Positions 61,127 through 64,000 of a stretch of 64,000 nt of DNA are shown here, piece by piece. Source of the stretch: Jackrogersella multiformis (lineage: Eukaryota > Ascomycota > Sordariomycetes > Xylariales > Hypoxylaceae); assembly GCA_902806575.1 (NCBI GenBank), contig CADCXD010000005.1:1116001-1180000 (forward strand), written 5' to 3'. The position numbers and the translations under genes are program-made. Position 1 is the stretch's first letter; every line of letters begins with the position of its first letter. The notes under the pieces are model-generated. The model ran no database searches. It was given only the letters and a program-made list of their open reading frames with translations, and was not told the DNA's origin.

Positions 61127-64000
61127 GGAGAACCCGAAGCCGTGCTGGTTAGTGTATTACCGGGTGCGGTCTGGGTATATCTCAGAGACTGAAAGGGGGT
61201 TTGAGGACAAAGCATTAATAACCAACTACGGAGTATTCGCAAATAGGGGGCTCAAAGAGGGTGGCGGTGAAAAGGAAGATAATGTGTTTGTGTTTAAAGA
61301 TACGAGTGCCGTCGTCACTGAGCCATACAGGACTGGGGGCTAAAGGGGCGGATAGTTTGACAGATTGGTGTGTCTCCCTATCCGGTCTATTCAGTGCAGA
61401 GTCATCGTTTCATATCACACGCTGCGGCTTGTTTTGTACTATATTGTTTATGATTGATGAGCGACAAGAGCGCACTTGAGACCTCGATATATATAGATAA
61501 ATAGGTAGGTAGGTAGATAGGATAACCACTTCCCCCCCCCCCCTTCTTTTACTATTACTAGTAAATGCAAATGAACTTTTATTAATTTGACAAAACGGCA
61601 CCATAACCTATTATTGCCAGGGAGTAGTGGTGCTTGTGGTTGATAGGATTAAACCGATTCATTATCTATCTATCTACCTGTCTATATCTATCGCTGGCAC
61701 CTATATACCTTGCTTCGAATCACAAGCTTGCTCTCACATCGCCGATGTAGCCTATGGTGATGAAAGAGTGGAAGGTTGGACGTGTCCTACGCCAAAGTGA
61801 TAATACATACCTTCGCGAACTTGGAGCCTGGCGGGAGCTCGTCTTCGGTTAGATTAGACTACTAACCTACCTAGGTTTGATTCACTGTTGTGCGAGCAAA
61901 GGTTGAATCCTAGACGGGATATGGTAGAACACGTATTATCATAGTAGTGATATTAAATCAGCTATGTAGAACAGACCAGCACCAGGGCGCAATAATGTTG
62001 TATCCCCAGGTAAATAGCGGTCAAGATTGTGTGGAGGTTGTTCAGTCGAGGTCTCTATACCACACTCCCGACAAGCAGGATCGAGCTAACGACACCTGGA
62101 CAATTCTGCAGAGCGCACAATGTCTACGTAACGAGGCTCTATAGTACTTGGAGAGAGATAATGAAGCAAGAAGAGTCGCCTACTATACCAACTTAAGGGG
62201 GGACGAAAAAAAGAAAGGAGAAAAAGGGGAAGACGAAAAATAGACACATTGTTTGGAATTTTCAGGGTTGACCCCTATTAATGGAAAGAAAGAGAAAAAA
62301 AAAGGAGGTATATCCACGTCGCTGTGTGCCGAGAGAAATGTATGGCAAGAGAGGGATTGGTAGGTACTGGACGGTGATCAACAATACAGCAGTTTATCTG
62401 GCGCCTCTCGCTGACAGAGCGTAGATAGGCGAAGGATGATAATATATCGTTGCCGCCTGAGTCCGGACATGTTGGTACACAAGGCAGGCAACCTCCTTGT
62501 CGGGTCCAGCCAACCAACTCTCTCTCCTGTCTCGCAGATCTCTGATCTTGCTGCACCCAGTTGCGACTCCATTCTCCGGTCATCTTGTTGTGCAACGCCC
62601 GTCTCCTCGGGAATCACTCGCGACAAGTAAGTAGAGGGCTGTAATGTAATGACGGCTCACCAGGAAACGGTACGGTGTGACGAGGTGGTAGCACATGGGC
62701 CTGATAGGACATGAAAAGGGTCGGCACACAAGGTCAGCATGGGATAGGTAGGTAGGTAGCTAAGATATTGTACTAGCCCCGTGTGAGAATCAGCCATGTA
62801 TTACTAGGGCTGCGTGTAATGTATACATACATGTGTTCCTATATAGGTACTATATACTATATACCATATACCATATACCTACCTACTAAGCAATGGATCT
62901 GTAGACGTACGTACATCGCGGGACCGTCTATTCGGAGTCGACGAACGCCAGCTTCGCCAACAAATAGACCGCCCCAGCGCCCCTTGCAGGCAGGTAGGTA
63001 TATACGTACGTAGTATATATATGTATGTATGTGTATGTACATACCCTCCGATCTTAAGCCCCCTTTTCCCAGGTTAATTGAGGGTGGACGCTATTTAGCA
63101 CAACACAACATGGAAGCGATGTGATTTAACGTACAGTAGCGAGAAACGGCATTAGCCAAGATCTTAACGCTCTGGGGTAAGGAAACCTACAATTAACATG
63201 ATTAAAAATGATTAAAAATGATTAAAAAGGCCCTAAACGCCGTCTTTCTCACCTACCTCTCAGCATCTTGTCCTCATACTCGGCTCTAGGAGGTACCTAC
63301 CTACCTACCTACTTACACACTTACATAATCACACACATACTCACACACATACTCACACACATACTCACACACCTAGGTACCTATGATAAGTATGCAGCCG
63401 ACCGCCTCGCAGGCCGCTATGGTGCCTAGGTAGGTGTCGAGATCAGATCACATTTATAGTTTGAAAACAACCTTACCCTACCTAGGTACTTATGCAACCG
63501 GGAGAGGCTTCAGCTTCAGAGAGTGTGTAGGTACATATGCGTGTGTGTGTAGATGTGGAGATACGTACCATGTAGGACAGCTACAACCTGCGCGCGTAAC
63601 ACCGGCAAGAGAAAGAAAGAACCCACAAAAAGGGAAATAAAAAGATCATACATACCCTAGGTACCTAGGTAGGTTAGGTAGGTACGTATGTATGTCGCAA
63701 ATTACGGAAACATCCTTTCGGTTACCTCCCGGTCGATTGGAATCCCGACCGTTGACTGTTGGGGGAGTGTTACCGGTAGAGCGGTACTAGGGAAGACTTG
63801 CGCAGGGATCTTCCCTTCCAGATCCTTTTTTATTGTTGTTGTTGCAGTAAGGATGTACTAGGTACGTAAAGATACCTATTTTCCTAGGTGGAGGTACCTG
63901 AGTAAGTACCTATATTCATATGGGTATCAATATATATTATACTAGTACTACTAATACTACTAATGTATATGCGTCGTACACGAAGGATCGGAACATGTAC
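61127..64000. other. Gene-poor region to the window end
   Basis: 2.9 kb without a supported gene. It includes a 12-C run at 61,532-61,543, a purine-rich stretch at 62,200-62,245, ACCT/AGGT words (61,500, 62,745, 63,290, 63,420, 63,655-63,690, 63,880), three tandem 10-bp ATTAAAAATG-like units at 63,201-63,230 and a 12-bp tandem repeat (ACACACATACTC, 3.5 units) at 63,331-63,372. Short open frames in it overlap each other in several frames and show no recognisable domain. Confidence 0.5.
63331..63372. repeat. 12-bp minisatellite, 3.5 units
   Basis: Three perfect consecutive copies of ACACACATACTC followed by half a unit, then an ACCTAGGTACCT palindromic word. Confidence 0.9.

Noticed and set aside
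63301..63380. Regular short repeats that could suggest a CRISPR-like array
   Set aside because: Units are contiguous 12-bp minisatellite copies without unique spacers, in a eukaryotic genome.

Overview
The window is a piece of a filamentous ascomycete chromosome (Pezizomycotina, most likely Sordariomycetes). The evidence is short GT..AG introns with CTAAC/CTAAT branch sites, a Sec23 and a ribosomal protein L12 that closely follow the filamentous-fungal versions, a fungal GT41 O-GlcNAc transferase (a family absent from budding yeast), an FlbD/RCA-1 type Myb regulator, and a large block of DNA with the signature of repeat-induced point mutation (RIP). The species cannot be fixed from sequence alone.

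Positions 1 to about 40,800 are an extremely AT-rich, gene-free block: nested, RIP-destroyed transposons. Cytosines are rare, and those that remain sit disproportionately in CpG, while CpA/TpG are depleted, as expected for C-to-T mutation at CpA. By eye I could align several repeat families: A (4 copies), B (2), C (3 copies plus a fragment, about 5 kb), a roughly 165-bp inverted-repeat element here called M (7 copies), a roughly 185-bp sequence R found at the ends of A and B (5 copies), and a 265-bp direct repeat E (2 copies). No coding capacity survives. The block could be pericentromeric, subtelomeric or an ordinary dispersed AT isochore.

The composition changes abruptly at about 40,800, at the last codons of the first gene. 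From there the DNA is ordinary gene space: (1) an uncharacterised Ser/Thr-rich, 971-residue protein with a C-terminal coiled coil, minus strand, ending in the AT-rich DNA; (2) sec23, the COPII coat GTPase-activating subunit, 7 exons, including one GC-AG intron; (3) rpl12, the 60S ribosomal protein L12, 5 exons with a 4-nt first exon; (4) an O-GlcNAc transferase, 4 exons, 1576 residues; (5) an flbD-like two-repeat Myb gene, intronless, with a long leader containing upstream ORFs and a hexanucleotide microsatellite. Genes 1 and 2 are divergent and share a promoter region; genes 2 to 5 are all on the plus strand. They are unrelated housekeeping or regulatory genes and do not form a pathway cluster.

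Intergenic DNA in the gene-rich part is filled with short palindromic words built from ACCT/AGGT (GGTACC and CCTAGG cores), which I do not see in the AT-rich block. I found no rRNA, tRNA, CRISPR array or biosynthetic cluster, and no convincing undescribed multi-gene system. The most unusual items are the transposon architecture, the RIP boundary at a gene's stop codon, and the palindromic repeat family.
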